This document shows positions 26,196 to 34,002 of a stretch of DNA of 40,187 bases, piece by piece. The stretch lies in NCBI GenBank assembly GCA_905216095.1, contig CAJMSQ010000019.1, positions 1-40,187 of the forward strand, written 5' to 3'. Under the pieces are notes generated by a model, which ran no database searches, was not told the DNA's origin, and saw nothing but the letters and a program-made list of their open reading frames with translations. Positions within the stretch are counted from its first letter, which is position 1, and every line of letters starts with the position of its first letter. Made by a program: the position numbers and the translations under genes. Source of the stretch: an uncultured bacterium. Lineage in GTDB: Bacteria; Bacteroidota; Bacteroidia; Bacteroidales; Bacteroidaceae.

Positions 26196-27443
26196 ATGCC
26201 TTCAGCTTATGAAATCATGGCCCCTGTCGGTTCGTACGAATCGCTGGCCGCCGCCTTGAAAGCCGGCGCTGACTCCGTCTATTTCGGCATCGAGGCGCTC
26301 AACATGCGGGCCCACTCGGCCGGACGCTTCACCATCGACGACCTGAAAGCCATCGCCGAACGCTGCGCCGCACAGGGCGTGAAGACTTACCTCACGGTCA
26401 ATACCATCATCTACGACGACGACATCGACCAGATGCACACCATCTGCGACGCGGCCCGCGCCGCCGGCGTCTCGGCCGTCATCGCCGCCGACGTGGCCGT
26501 ACTGGTGTATTGCCGCAGCATAGGGCTGGAGGTGCATCTCTCCACACAGCTGAACATCTCCAACGCCGAGGCGCTCGAATTCTACGCCCGCTACGCCGAC
26601 GTGGCCGTGCTGGCGCGCGAGCTGAACCTCGGACAGGTGAAACACATCACGGACACCATCGCCCGCAAGAACATCTGCGGACCGTCGGGCCGCCCGATAC
26701 GCATCGAGATGTTCTGTCACGGCGCGCTCTGCATGGCGGTCAGCGGAAAGTGTTACCTGTCCCTCGACAACTTGGGCCGTTCCGCCAACCGCGGGGAGTG
26801 CATGCAGGTGTGCCGGCGCGGCTATACGGTGCGCGATCGCGAGACAGGGATGGAACTGGATGTGGACAACAAATACATCATGAGCCCGAAAGACCTGAAA
26901 ACAATCGGTTTCATCGACAAAATGATGGCGGCAGGCGTGCGTGTCTTCAAGATAGAAGGCCGTGCCCGCAGTGCCGATTACGTCTACACGGTGGTCAGCT
27001 GTTACAAGGAGGCCGTCACGGCCGTCATGGACGGCACTTTCTGCGATGAAATGGTGGAAAAATGGAACGAACGGCTGGCTACGGTCTTCAACCGCGGGTT
27101 CTGGGACGGCTACTATCTGGGCCGGCGGCTCGGGGAGTGGAGCGCGAAGTACGGGTCCGCGGCCACCGAAAGGAAAGTCTATGTCGGAAAAGGCGTGAAG
27201 TATTTCTCGCGCCTCGGCGTGGCCGAATTCTACATCGAGGCGGGCGAAATCAGCGTCGGGGACAAGCTTGTCATCATCGGACCCACCACGGGCGTCGTCG
27301 AAGTGACGGCCTCGGAAATCCACTTTGACCAGGGACCCGTCGCCAAGGCCGTGAAAGGCCAGAGTGTCTCCATACCCGTACCCGACAAGGTGCGGCCCAG
27401 CGACAAATTATACAAACTTGTGAAGAATGAACCTGCTTTTTGA
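26196..27443 (+). CDS. Peptidase U32 family protein, TrhP-like
   Basis: A 415-residue protein of the U32 family. Despite the name, several members hydroxylate RNA, and E. coli TrhP makes 5-hydroxyuridine at tRNA position 34 from prephenate. It begins MAPVGSYESLAAALKAGADSVYFG. The conserved cysteine set is present: CHGALCMAVSGKC (Cys174, 179, 186) and ECMQVC (Cys202, 206), followed by RRGYTV and FKIEGRARS. The C-terminal part has a small beta domain (VGKGVKYFSRLGVAEFYIEAG). The length fits the TrhP type. The start at 26196 is 57 bp after argB; the next gene overlaps its end by 17 bp. Confidence 0.88.
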   Translation: MPSAYEIMAPVGSYESLAAALKAGADSVYFGIEALNMRAHSAGRFTIDDLKAIAERCAAQGVKTYLTVNTIIYDDDIDQMHTICDAARAAGVSAVIAADVAVLVYCRSIGLEVHLSTQLNISNAEALEFYARYADVAVLARELNLGQVKHITDTIARKNICGPSGRPIRIEMFCHGALCMAVSGKCYLSLDNLGRSANRGECMQVCRRGYTVRDRETGMELDVDNKYIMSPKDLKTIGFIDKMMAAGVRVFKIEGRARSADYVYTVVSCYKEAVTAVMDGTFCDEMVEKWNERLATVFNRGFWDGYYLGRRLGEWSAKYGSAATERKVYVGKGVKYFSRLGVAEFYIEAGEISVGDKLVIIGPTTGVVEVTASEIHFDQGPVAKAVKGQSVSIPVPDKVRPSDKLYKLVKNEPAF

Positions 27444-28059
27444 CTTCGGCGGCGTACTGGTAGACCTGGACAAGGAGTATTGCCGGCGCGCCTTCGCCGC
27501 ACTCGGTTTCGACATCATGCCTTATCTCGGCACGTACGCGCAGGCCGGCTTCTTCTCCGCACTGGAACGCGGCAAACTGTCCGTGCATGAATTCTGCACG
27601 GCTCTGCGACAGGCCGCCGACAACCCCGCACTCGGCGACGACGACATCGTGGGGGCGTGGCGCGAATACCTGCGGGGCGTGCCGCGCGAACGCCTGGAAA
27701 TGCTGCTCAGGATAGGGAAACACTACCCTGTCTATGCACTCAGCAACACCAACCCCGTACACTGGGACATGGCACGCGAGGATTATTTCCACTACAACGG
27801 ACTGGAAATCGGCGACTTCTTCAGAAAGGCGTTCCTGTCCTACGAGATGGGCATGGAGAAACCTGCACCCGGAATCTTCGAGGCCGTGGTGTCGGAACTC
27901 GGATGCCGCCCCGACGAAATCCTTTTCCTCGATGACAGCGCCGAAAACTGCGAGGCCGCACGCGCTTGCGGGCTTCAGGCACGGCTTGCCCCGGCAGGCG
28001 GCGCATGGTTGTCCTATTTCACGCCCGACGGCGTGTACATCCCCGAAAACCTTCAATAA
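27427..28059 (+). CDS. HAD family hydrolase (HAD-IA, YihX-like phosphatase)
   Basis: A 210-residue haloacid dehalogenase-type phosphatase. Motif I is LFDFGGVLVD (nucleophile Asp6), motif II is ALSNTN, motif III is the Lys in MEKPAPGIF, and motif IV is FLDDSAENCEAA. The usual acid/base Asp two residues after the nucleophile is Gly, as in the D-x-G phosphatases related to YihX. A helical cap lies at about residues 15-85. The substrate cannot be read from the sequence; sugar phosphates are likely. It overlaps the U32 gene by 17 bp and lies 9 bp before ribF. Confidence 0.88.
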   Translation: MNLLFDFGGVLVDLDKEYCRRAFAALGFDIMPYLGTYAQAGFFSALERGKLSVHEFCTALRQAADNPALGDDDIVGAWREYLRGVPRERLEMLLRIGKHYPVYALSNTNPVHWDMAREDYFHYNGLEIGDFFRKAFLSYEMGMEKPAPGIFEAVVSELGCRPDEILFLDDSAENCEAARACGLQARLAPAGGAWLSYFTPDGVYIPENLQ

Positions 28060-28068
28060 GGAAAGACG

Positions 28069-29025
28069 ATGCCCGGACACGACACAGCTTTTCCTTTCGC
28101 CCCGGAAATGGTACGCTTCACGGCAGACCGCCGTTGCGGGCTCACGGCCGCCGTCGGTTTCTTCGACGGTGTGCACACCGGACACCGTTTCCTGTTCGAC
28201 CGGGTGCGCACGGAGGCGGCGCGGCGCGGCGAGCAAAGCATTGCCGTCACCTTTGCCGAACGGCCCAAAAGCGTCCTTGCCGCCGACCGGCGGCCTTATC
28301 TGCTGACGGACAAGGCGGAAAAACTGCACCGGCTGCGCGATTGCGGGCTGGATGCCTGCGCCTGGCTGCACTTCACGCCCGGACTGGCTGCGCTATCGGC
28401 CGAAGAGTTCATGCGGCGCGGCTTGTACGACACACTGGGCGTGCGCTGCCTCGTCGTGGGCTACGACAACCGTTTCGGGAACGGCCGTTCGGCCGGATTT
28501 GAAGAGTACAAGGCCTACGGAGAAGCCATCGGCATGGAAGTGGTCCGCGCGGAAAGTCTGAAAAATCCCGGTTTCATCGTCAGTTCATCTACGGTCAGGG
28601 AACAGCTGGCGGCGGGTCGCGTGGACGAGGCAGCAGCCTGTCTGAGCTATCCCTACGAACTGTCGGGCGTCATTGTCGAAGGACGGCGCGTGGGACACGA
28701 CATAGGATTTCCCACCGCGAACCTGCGGCCGGACAATCCCCTGAAAATCGTTCCGGCCGACGGGGCTTATGCCGTCAGATGCCGCATAGGCGGACGTACC
28801 TACCCTGCCATGCTCAACATAGGCCGCAGGCCGACGCTCGACAACGGGCATGACCGCTCGATAGAGGCGCATCTGTTCGATTTCGACGGCGATATTTACG
28901 GCGAACGCATGACTATCATTTTCCTGCACCGGCTCCGCGACGAGCGGAAGTTCGGTTCGCTCGACGAACTGCGCGCCCGGTTGCAGGCGGATGCCGACCG
29001 GGCAAAGGAATTCCTCGGGCAATAA
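28069..29025 (+). CDS. ribF: Bifunctional riboflavin kinase / FAD synthetase
   Basis: A 318-residue enzyme that makes FMN from riboflavin and then FAD. The N-terminal adenylyltransferase domain has VGFFDGVHTGHRFL (HIGH-like nucleotide-binding motif), VVGYDNRFGNGRSA and the SSSTVREQLAAGRVDEA segment. The C-terminal kinase domain has GHDIGFPTANL (the PTAN motif), MLNIGRRPT and FDFDGDIYGERM, ending in RLRDERKF. The length is normal. It follows the HAD gene by 9 bp, so they are co-transcribed. Confidence 0.96.
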   Translation: MPGHDTAFPFAPEMVRFTADRRCGLTAAVGFFDGVHTGHRFLFDRVRTEAARRGEQSIAVTFAERPKSVLAADRRPYLLTDKAEKLHRLRDCGLDACAWLHFTPGLAALSAEEFMRRGLYDTLGVRCLVVGYDNRFGNGRSAGFEEYKAYGEAIGMEVVRAESLKNPGFIVSSSTVREQLAAGRVDEAAACLSYPYELSGVIVEGRRVGHDIGFPTANLRPDNPLKIVPADGAYAVRCRIGGRTYPAMLNIGRRPTLDNGHDRSIEAHLFDFDGDIYGERMTIIFLHRLRDERKFGSLDELRARLQADADRAKEFLGQ

Positions 29026-29065
29026 ACATTTCCCTCACGACACACCGACAAACAACGCGACACAA

Positions 29066-29884
29066 ATGAACAGATTCTTCGGGAAAGCAAAATTTTTCCT
29101 CGGACAAATGAAGGAAACGGCGGTCATCCTGCTGCTTTTCCTGCTGATACAAGTGGTATGCGCGGGCGCGGCACAGCTTTTCGGCGGTGCGGCGGCAACT
29201 CCGTCCGCGCCGGGAACTCCCGCCCTGCCGTTCAGTCCCACGGCCTATGCGGTCGCGCTGTTTTTCGGCGAGATGGTGCTCGTCGTCCTGCTGGGCCTGT
29301 TCCGCCTCATCCGCCGTCGGCCGGTCACGGCCCTCAGGTGGAAGCGCCACCATACCGGGGCCGTGGCCGGCATGTTGCTGCTGGGTCTCGGCCTGTCGGT
29401 CCTGGACTCGCTCATCGGCCTTCCCGACAACGGTATGAACGACCTGTTCGGCACCATGTTGCGTAACCCGCTCTGCCTGCTGCTACTCTGCGTCGTCGGA
29501 CCGCTCACCGAGGAACTCGTGTTCCGCGAGGGCATCCTGCGCAGCCTCGTGCTGCGCGGCATTCCGCCCGTCACGGCCGTGGCTGTCTCGGCATTGCTGT
29601 TCGGCCTGGTGCACGGCAACGCGGCACAGGCCCTGCCGGCTGTCGCGCTGGGCTTTGCATTAGGACTTTTCTACCTGCGCACCCGCGACATCCTGTTATG
29701 CGGTGTAGCGCACATGACAAACAACACAATTGCCGTCCTGCTGCTGATGCGGCCCGAAGCGGAAGCCGCCGTCACGGAACTGGACGTACAGGTACAGATT
29801 GCGGTCTGCGTGCTGCTCTCGCTGACGGGCGTGGCACTGCTGGCGCACTGGTGGCGCAGGAGCGCGCAGCCACATCATATATAA
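29066..29884 (+). CDS. CPBP family intramembrane metalloprotease (CAAX/Abi type)
   Basis: A 272-residue polytopic membrane protein with about six to seven hydrophobic segments. The catalytic motifs are EELVFREGILRSLV (EExxxR), LLFGLVHGN (conserved His) and GVAHMTNNTIAVLL (HxxxN). These proteases cut substrates within the membrane; the bacterial substrates are mostly unknown. The start at 29066 is 40 bp after ribF and puts the first membrane helix near residue 15; the frame is open to 28991, overlapping ribF. dusB follows after 13 bp. Confidence 0.88.
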   Translation: MNRFFGKAKFFLGQMKETAVILLLFLLIQVVCAGAAQLFGGAAATPSAPGTPALPFSPTAYAVALFFGEMVLVVLLGLFRLIRRRPVTALRWKRHHTGAVAGMLLLGLGLSVLDSLIGLPDNGMNDLFGTMLRNPLCLLLLCVVGPLTEELVFREGILRSLVLRGIPPVTAVAVSALLFGLVHGNAAQALPAVALGFALGLFYLRTRDILLCGVAHMTNNTIAVLLLMRPEAEAAVTELDVQVQIAVCVLLSLTGVALLAHWWRRSAQPHHI

Positions 29885-29897
29885 TAAGGAGTGCAAG

Positions 29898-30983
29898 ATG
29901 AAAATAGGTAACATAGACTTAGGTCCGCGCCCCGTGCTGCTTGCGCCGATGGAGGACGTGACGGACATCGGCTTCCGCCTGTTGTGCCGCCGTCTGGGTG
30001 CCGCGATGGTCTACTCGGAGTTCGTGGCCGCCGACGCGCTGGTGCGGATGGTGAACAAGACGCTCGACAAACTCACGGTCTGCGCCGAGGAACGGCCTGT
30101 CGCCATACAGATATACGGAAAAGACCCCGTGGCCCTGCGCGATGCCGCCCAGATAGTGGTGGAACGCGCGCGGCCCGACGTGCTCGACATCAACTTCGGC
30201 TGCCCCGTGAAGCGCGTCGCGGGCAAGGGGGCCGGGGCCGGTCTGCTGCAGGACGTGCCCCGTATGCTCGAGATAGCGCGCAGCGTTGTCGATGCCGTCA
30301 GTGTGCCCGTCACGGCCAAGACCCGCCTGGGCTGGGATGCCGGGAGCAAAATCATTGTCCCGCTGGCCGAACAGTTGCAGGACTGCGGTATCAGCGCCCT
30401 GACCATACACGGACGCACCCGGGCGCAGATGTACACCGGCGAGGCCGACTGGACGCTCATCGGGGAAGTCAGGAAGAACCCGCGTATGCGCATCCCCGTC
30501 ATCGGCAACGGCGACATCGCGTCGGCCGACGCGGCGGTGACGGCTTTCGACCGCTATGGCGTGGACGCCGTCATGGTGGGACGCGCGACATTCGGACGGC
30601 CCTGGATTTTCAAGGAAATGCACGACGCGCTGACGGGCGGCGCGCTCGACGTCTCGGGCGTGATTGAAAGTACGTACAAGCCCCTGTCGGCCGACTGGAA
30701 GCTGGACGTGCTGAAGGAGCAGGTGCGGCAGAGCGTGGCCCGCATCGACGAGTACCGCGGCATTCTCCACATCCGCCGCCACCTGGCCGCCACACCGCTG
30801 TTCAAAGGGCTGCCCGACTTCCGCCGGACGCGCATCGCCATGCTGCAGGCCGACACCGTGGAGGAACTCTTCGGCGTGATGGAAAGCACGCGCCCCCTCA
30901 TCCGCACACGCGAGGCCGAGCCACAAAGTGTCTCTTGTGCGCCTACGGATTTGGAACGGCCTTTTTCCACCGTCGGACTTTAA
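29898..30983 (+). CDS. dusB: tRNA-dihydrouridine synthase
   Basis: A 361-residue flavoenzyme that reduces uridines in tRNA. The TIM barrel begins LLAPMEDVTDIGFRLLCR. The catalytic Cys102 is in NFGCPVKRVAGKGAGAGLL, followed by LTIHGRTRAQMYTGEADW and IGNGDI, then a GRATFGRPWIF phosphate-binding site. The last roughly 25 residues, after RPLIRTRE, look like an added tail. The final residues (PFSTVGL) and the stop codon are encoded by the left end of repeat element C. The start has a good ribosome site (AAGGAG) 6-7 bp upstream, unusual in this window. It is last of the argB run. Confidence 0.94.
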   Translation: MKIGNIDLGPRPVLLAPMEDVTDIGFRLLCRRLGAAMVYSEFVAADALVRMVNKTLDKLTVCAEERPVAIQIYGKDPVALRDAAQIVVERARPDVLDINFGCPVKRVAGKGAGAGLLQDVPRMLEIARSVVDAVSVPVTAKTRLGWDAGSKIIVPLAEQLQDCGISALTIHGRTRAQMYTGEADWTLIGEVRKNPRMRIPVIGNGDIASADAAVTAFDRYGVDAVMVGRATFGRPWIFKEMHDALTGGALDVSGVIESTYKPLSADWKLDVLKEQVRQSVARIDEYRGILHIRRHLAATPLFKGLPDFRRTRIAMLQADTVEELFGVMESTRPLIRTREAEPQSVSCAPTDLERPFSTVGL

Positions 30984-31146
30984 CGTTTTTAACTTTCGCT
31001 CACAGTCGGGGCGGCGTACATGGCTTGTAGTTTCGCTTACATGCAGGGACAAAAAGAACTACAAGGCATGTATTTTTTCGTACATGCCTTGTAGAAAATG
31101 CGTTTGCGGGAGATATTTTTGCGGAAATACGGACTTGGGGATACGA

Positions 31147-31174
31147 AAACAGGGAGGTTTTCGCCTTCCTCCCT
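31147..31174 (-). terminator. Terminator-like hairpin inside element C
   Basis: On the minus strand, AGGGAGG pairs with CCTCCCT (31168-31174 with 31151-31157) around a 10-base loop, followed by GTTTT. The T run is weaker than in A and B. Confidence 0.55.
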
Positions 31175-31186
31175 GCTCCCGCAGTG

Positions 31187-31217
31187 CAAATATACAACAT
31201 TTTCCGGCCAAAAGCAA
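31187..31217 (-). promoter_or_regulatory. Internal promoter of element C
   Basis: On the minus strand there is TTG (31215-31217), 20 bp, then TATATTTG (31187-31194). Confidence 0.6.
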
Positions 31218-31382
31218 GAAGTGTTAAAATGCCGGCGCGGTGGAAAACGCTTTTTCCCGCTTACGGGCACGCCGGCCGACGCCGCCGGCATGTGAAAGGC
31301 TTTCCGGCAAAAAAACGCGGAAAGAATGGCCGCCGGCACGCATTTTCCGACATCCGGACGGCTTTCTACCAAAAATATTGCC

Positions 31383-31390
31383 TAACTTTG
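31383..31390 (+). promoter_or_regulatory. Probable -7 element for cysE
   Basis: TAACTTTG lies 25 bp before the cysE start. The -33 element is not clear. Confidence 0.45.
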
Positions 31391-31415
31391 TCTGCTTGAA
31401 GGCATATCCCTCAAA

Positions 31416-32306
31416 ATGAACCACACTAACAGTTTTACGCAATTACTGGAACAAACCGTCGAAAAACTGTCGGACTGCTCCGACATGAAAGGCTTGTTCC
31501 GACAACACCGCCACGGCGTCCCGCTTCCCTCGGGGCCGGCGCTCGAGGAAATCATCGCGCTCTGCCGCGCCGTGCTCTTTCCCGGTTATTACGGCAGGTC
31601 CAGGCTGGACAGCATCACCGTGAAATATTACATAGGCCTGGAAACGGAACGCCTGTTCGACATGCTCACCGAACAAATCGAGGCCGGATTGTGCTTCAAC
31701 CGCGAGGAAGCGGACGAGACGGGCACTTGCGACTGCCACGAACGGGCACGCGAAAAAGCGGCCGCGCTCATCGGCTGCCTGCCCGACATACGCCGCGTGC
31801 TGGCCACGGACGTCGAAGCCGCCTACCTGGGCGACCCCGCGGCGCAAAACCGCGGTGAGGTCATCTGTTGCTATCCTGTCATCAAGGCTCTGACCTGCTA
31901 CCGCGTCGCACACGAGCTTCACCGGCTCGAGGTGCCGCTCATTCCGCGCATCATCACCGAAATGGCGCACAGCGAGACAGGCATAGACATACATCCCGCC
32001 GCACAAATCGGCGAACACTTCACCATAGACCACGGCACGGGCGTGGTCATCGGCGCGACATGCATCATAGGCAACCGCGTGAAGCTCTACCAGGGCGTCA
32101 CGCTCGGCGCAAAGAGTTTTCCCCTCGACGCAGCGGGAAATCCCGTGAAGAACAATCCGCGACACCCCATCCTGCACGACGATGTCATCGTCTATTCCAA
32201 CGCCACCATACTGGGCCGCGTCACCATCGGCACAGGTGCGGTGGTCGGGGCCAACGTCTGGCTGACGCGCGACGTGGCGCCGGGAGAAAAAGTAACCAAG
32301 GACTGA
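31416..32306 (+). CDS. cysE: Serine O-acetyltransferase
   Basis: A 296-residue enzyme that acetylates serine with acetyl-CoA to give O-acetylserine, the substrate of CysK. A helical N-terminal domain (about 1-180) leads into a left-handed beta-helix: ETGIDIHPAAQIGEHFTIDHGTG, with the catalytic Asp-His pair, then VVIGATCIIGNRVKLYQGVTLGAKSF and HDDVIVYSNATILGRVTIGTG. The length and N-terminal insertion are like the long Bacteroidetes/plant-type SAT. The C-terminal tail, which often anchors to CysK or binds cysteine for feedback, ends APGEKVTKD and lacks a terminal Ile. Confidence 0.93.
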   Translation: MNHTNSFTQLLEQTVEKLSDCSDMKGLFRQHRHGVPLPSGPALEEIIALCRAVLFPGYYGRSRLDSITVKYYIGLETERLFDMLTEQIEAGLCFNREEADETGTCDCHERAREKAAALIGCLPDIRRVLATDVEAAYLGDPAAQNRGEVICCYPVIKALTCYRVAHELHRLEVPLIPRIITEMAHSETGIDIHPAAQIGEHFTIDHGTGVVIGATCIIGNRVKLYQGVTLGAKSFPLDAAGNPVKNNPRHPILHDDVIVYSNATILGRVTIGTGAVVGANVWLTRDVAPGEKVTKD

Positions 32307-32360
32307 CAGCCGGAACCGCACCGCGGCTGCACACCAAGCATCTATACACGCATTCTATAA

Positions 32361-34001
32361 ATGGAACAATTCGAACTTATCGCCAAAACCTTCCAGGGAC
32401 TGGAAGAAGTGCTGGCACAAGAGCTGACAGAGCTCGGCGCAAACGACATCCAAATCGGCAAACGTATGGTTTCCTTCACCGGAGACAAGGAAATGATGTA
32501 CCGGGCCAACTTCTGCCTGCGCACGGCCGTACGCATACTCAAACCCATCAAGCACTTCCGCGCGGCCAACGCCGACGACGTCTACACCGCCGTGAGGGCC
32601 ATCGACTGGAAACAGTACCTCGACCTCAATACAACCTTCTCCGTGGACACCGTGGTCTATTCCACGGAATTCCGCCACTCCAAGTTCGTGGCCTACAAGG
32701 TGAAGGACGCCATCGTGGACTACTTCCGCGAAACCACGGGAGAACGGCCCAACATCCGTATCACGAACCCCGACATCAAACTCAACATACATATTGCCGA
32801 GGATGACTGCACCTTGTCGCTCGACTCCTCGGGCGAAAGCCTCCATCTGCGCGGATACCGCGTCGCATCCGTAGAGGCACCCATCAACGAAGTGCTGGCC
32901 GCGGGCCTCATCAAGCTGTCCGGATGGCAGTGCGATACGGATTTCATCGACCCTTTCTGCGGTTCGGGAACCATACTCGTGGAGGCCGCGCTCATGGCCC
33001 GCAACATTTATCCCGGAGTCTTCCGCAAAGCGTTCGGATTCGAGAAGTGGAAGGACTTTGACCGCGAACTGCTCGACCGTATCTATAACGACGACTCGGC
33101 CGAACGGGAATTTACACACAAAATCTACGGATACGACATCAACCAACATGCGGTCGATGCGGCCAACGCCAATGCCAAAAGCGCGGGCGTGGCCGACTGC
33201 GTGACCGTGGAACGGAGGGAATTCAAACAGTTCGTACAGCCCGCCGAAAAAGCGCTTATCATCACCAACCCGCCCTACGGCGAACGCATCACCACCCCGG
33301 ACATGGCCGGACTCTACCGCAGCATAGGCGAACGACTGAAGCACCAGTTTGAGGGCGGAGAGGCATGGATCATCAGCTACAAGCAGGAACTGTTCGACGA
33401 AATAGGACTGAAGCCCAGCTTCAAGATACCTTTATATAACGGTTCGCTGGACTGCGAATTCCGGAAATACCAACTCTTCAACGGACGCCTCGAGGACTTC
33501 CGCGCGGCAGGCGGAGAGGTGAAAACAGATGAGGAACGCCACCGAATGGCCGAGAAGAAACGCTTCAAAATGAACCGAGGGGAATTCAACGGACGCTTTG
33601 CCAACCGACAGGATGGCGACGACGAAAGCCCGGAATACGCCCTGCTGCGCGACAAACACCGGGAATTTGAACGGATACAGGCCCGCAAAAACCGGGAAAA
33701 CTTCAAGGCCGAACGGGAACACCGCAGATTTGACGGAGGCCGCCGTGACTTCGACGGAAACCGACGCGAGGAACGTGGGGAACGCCGCAAATTCGACGGA
33801 GAACGCAGGCAGTTCGGCGGAGGCCGCCGGGACTTCGACGGCAGCCGGCGCGAAGAACGCGGGGAACGCCGCAAATTCGACGGAGAACGCCGACAGTTCA
33901 GCGGAGGCCGCCGGGACTTCGACGGCAACCGGCGCGAAGAACGCGGGGAACGCCGCTCATACGACCGTAAACCCTTCGACCGCAAACCTAAAAAGTATTA
34001 A
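32361..34001 (+). CDS. THUMP-domain RNA methyltransferase (RlmL N-terminal-like, 23S rRNA m2G type)
   Basis: A 546-residue protein. The N-terminal part is a ferredoxin-like plus THUMP RNA-binding region (about 1-160, LIAKTFQGLEEVLAQELTELGA). A class I methyltransferase fold follows, with DPFCGSGTILVEAALMARNI and the catalytic NPPYGERI (about 303-310), as in enzymes that methylate guanine N2. From about residue 395 the chain becomes very polar and Arg-rich, and it ends in 2.6 copies of a 28-residue repeat of GGRRDFDGNRREERGERR type, likely a disordered RNA-binding tail. The stop is one base before the next start codon, so the two genes are coupled. Confidence 0.88.
   Translation: MEQFELIAKTFQGLEEVLAQELTELGANDIQIGKRMVSFTGDKEMMYRANFCLRTAVRILKPIKHFRAANADDVYTAVRAIDWKQYLDLNTTFSVDTVVYSTEFRHSKFVAYKVKDAIVDYFRETTGERPNIRITNPDIKLNIHIAEDDCTLSLDSSGESLHLRGYRVASVEAPINEVLAAGLIKLSGWQCDTDFIDPFCGSGTILVEAALMARNIYPGVFRKAFGFEKWKDFDRELLDRIYNDDSAEREFTHKIYGYDINQHAVDAANANAKSAGVADCVTVERREFKQFVQPAEKALIITNPPYGERITTPDMAGLYRSIGERLKHQFEGGEAWIISYKQELFDEIGLKPSFKIPLYNGSLDCEFRKYQLFNGRLEDFRAAGGEVKTDEERHRMAEKKRFKMNRGEFNGRFANRQDGDDESPEYALLRDKHREFERIQARKNRENFKAEREHRRFDGGRRDFDGNRREERGERRKFDGERRQFGGGRRDFDGSRREERGERRKFDGERRQFSGGRRDFDGNRREERGERRSYDRKPFDRKPKKY
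33735..33956 (+). repeat. 84-bp in-frame tandem repeat in the methyltransferase gene
   Basis: Units start at 33735, 33819 and 33903 (two full copies and a partial third). They encode 28-residue Arg/Gly/Asp-rich blocks. Copies differ at only a few bases, so the tract is recent or kept alike and could vary in number between strains. Confidence 0.85.
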
Positions 34002-34002
34002 T

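Larger units (their letters stand above)
30962..31250 (-). mobile_element. MITE-like element copy C (with internal promoter and hairpin)
   Basis: This third copy has the longest terminal match. The left end TTTTTCCACCGTCGGACTTT (30962-30981) resembles the reverse complement of the right end, which contains GCCGGCGCGGTGGAAAACG (31231-31249). Next inside are TTTTTAACTTTCGCTCAC on the left and AAAGCAAGAAGTGTTAAAAT on the right. The middle carries the half-sites TACATGGCTTGTAG, CTACAAGGCATGTA and TACATGCCTTGTAG. Then there is a diverged segment, the hairpin and the promoter. The left end overlaps the stop codon of dusB. Strand is given by the internal promoter, which points back at dusB. Confidence 0.62.
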
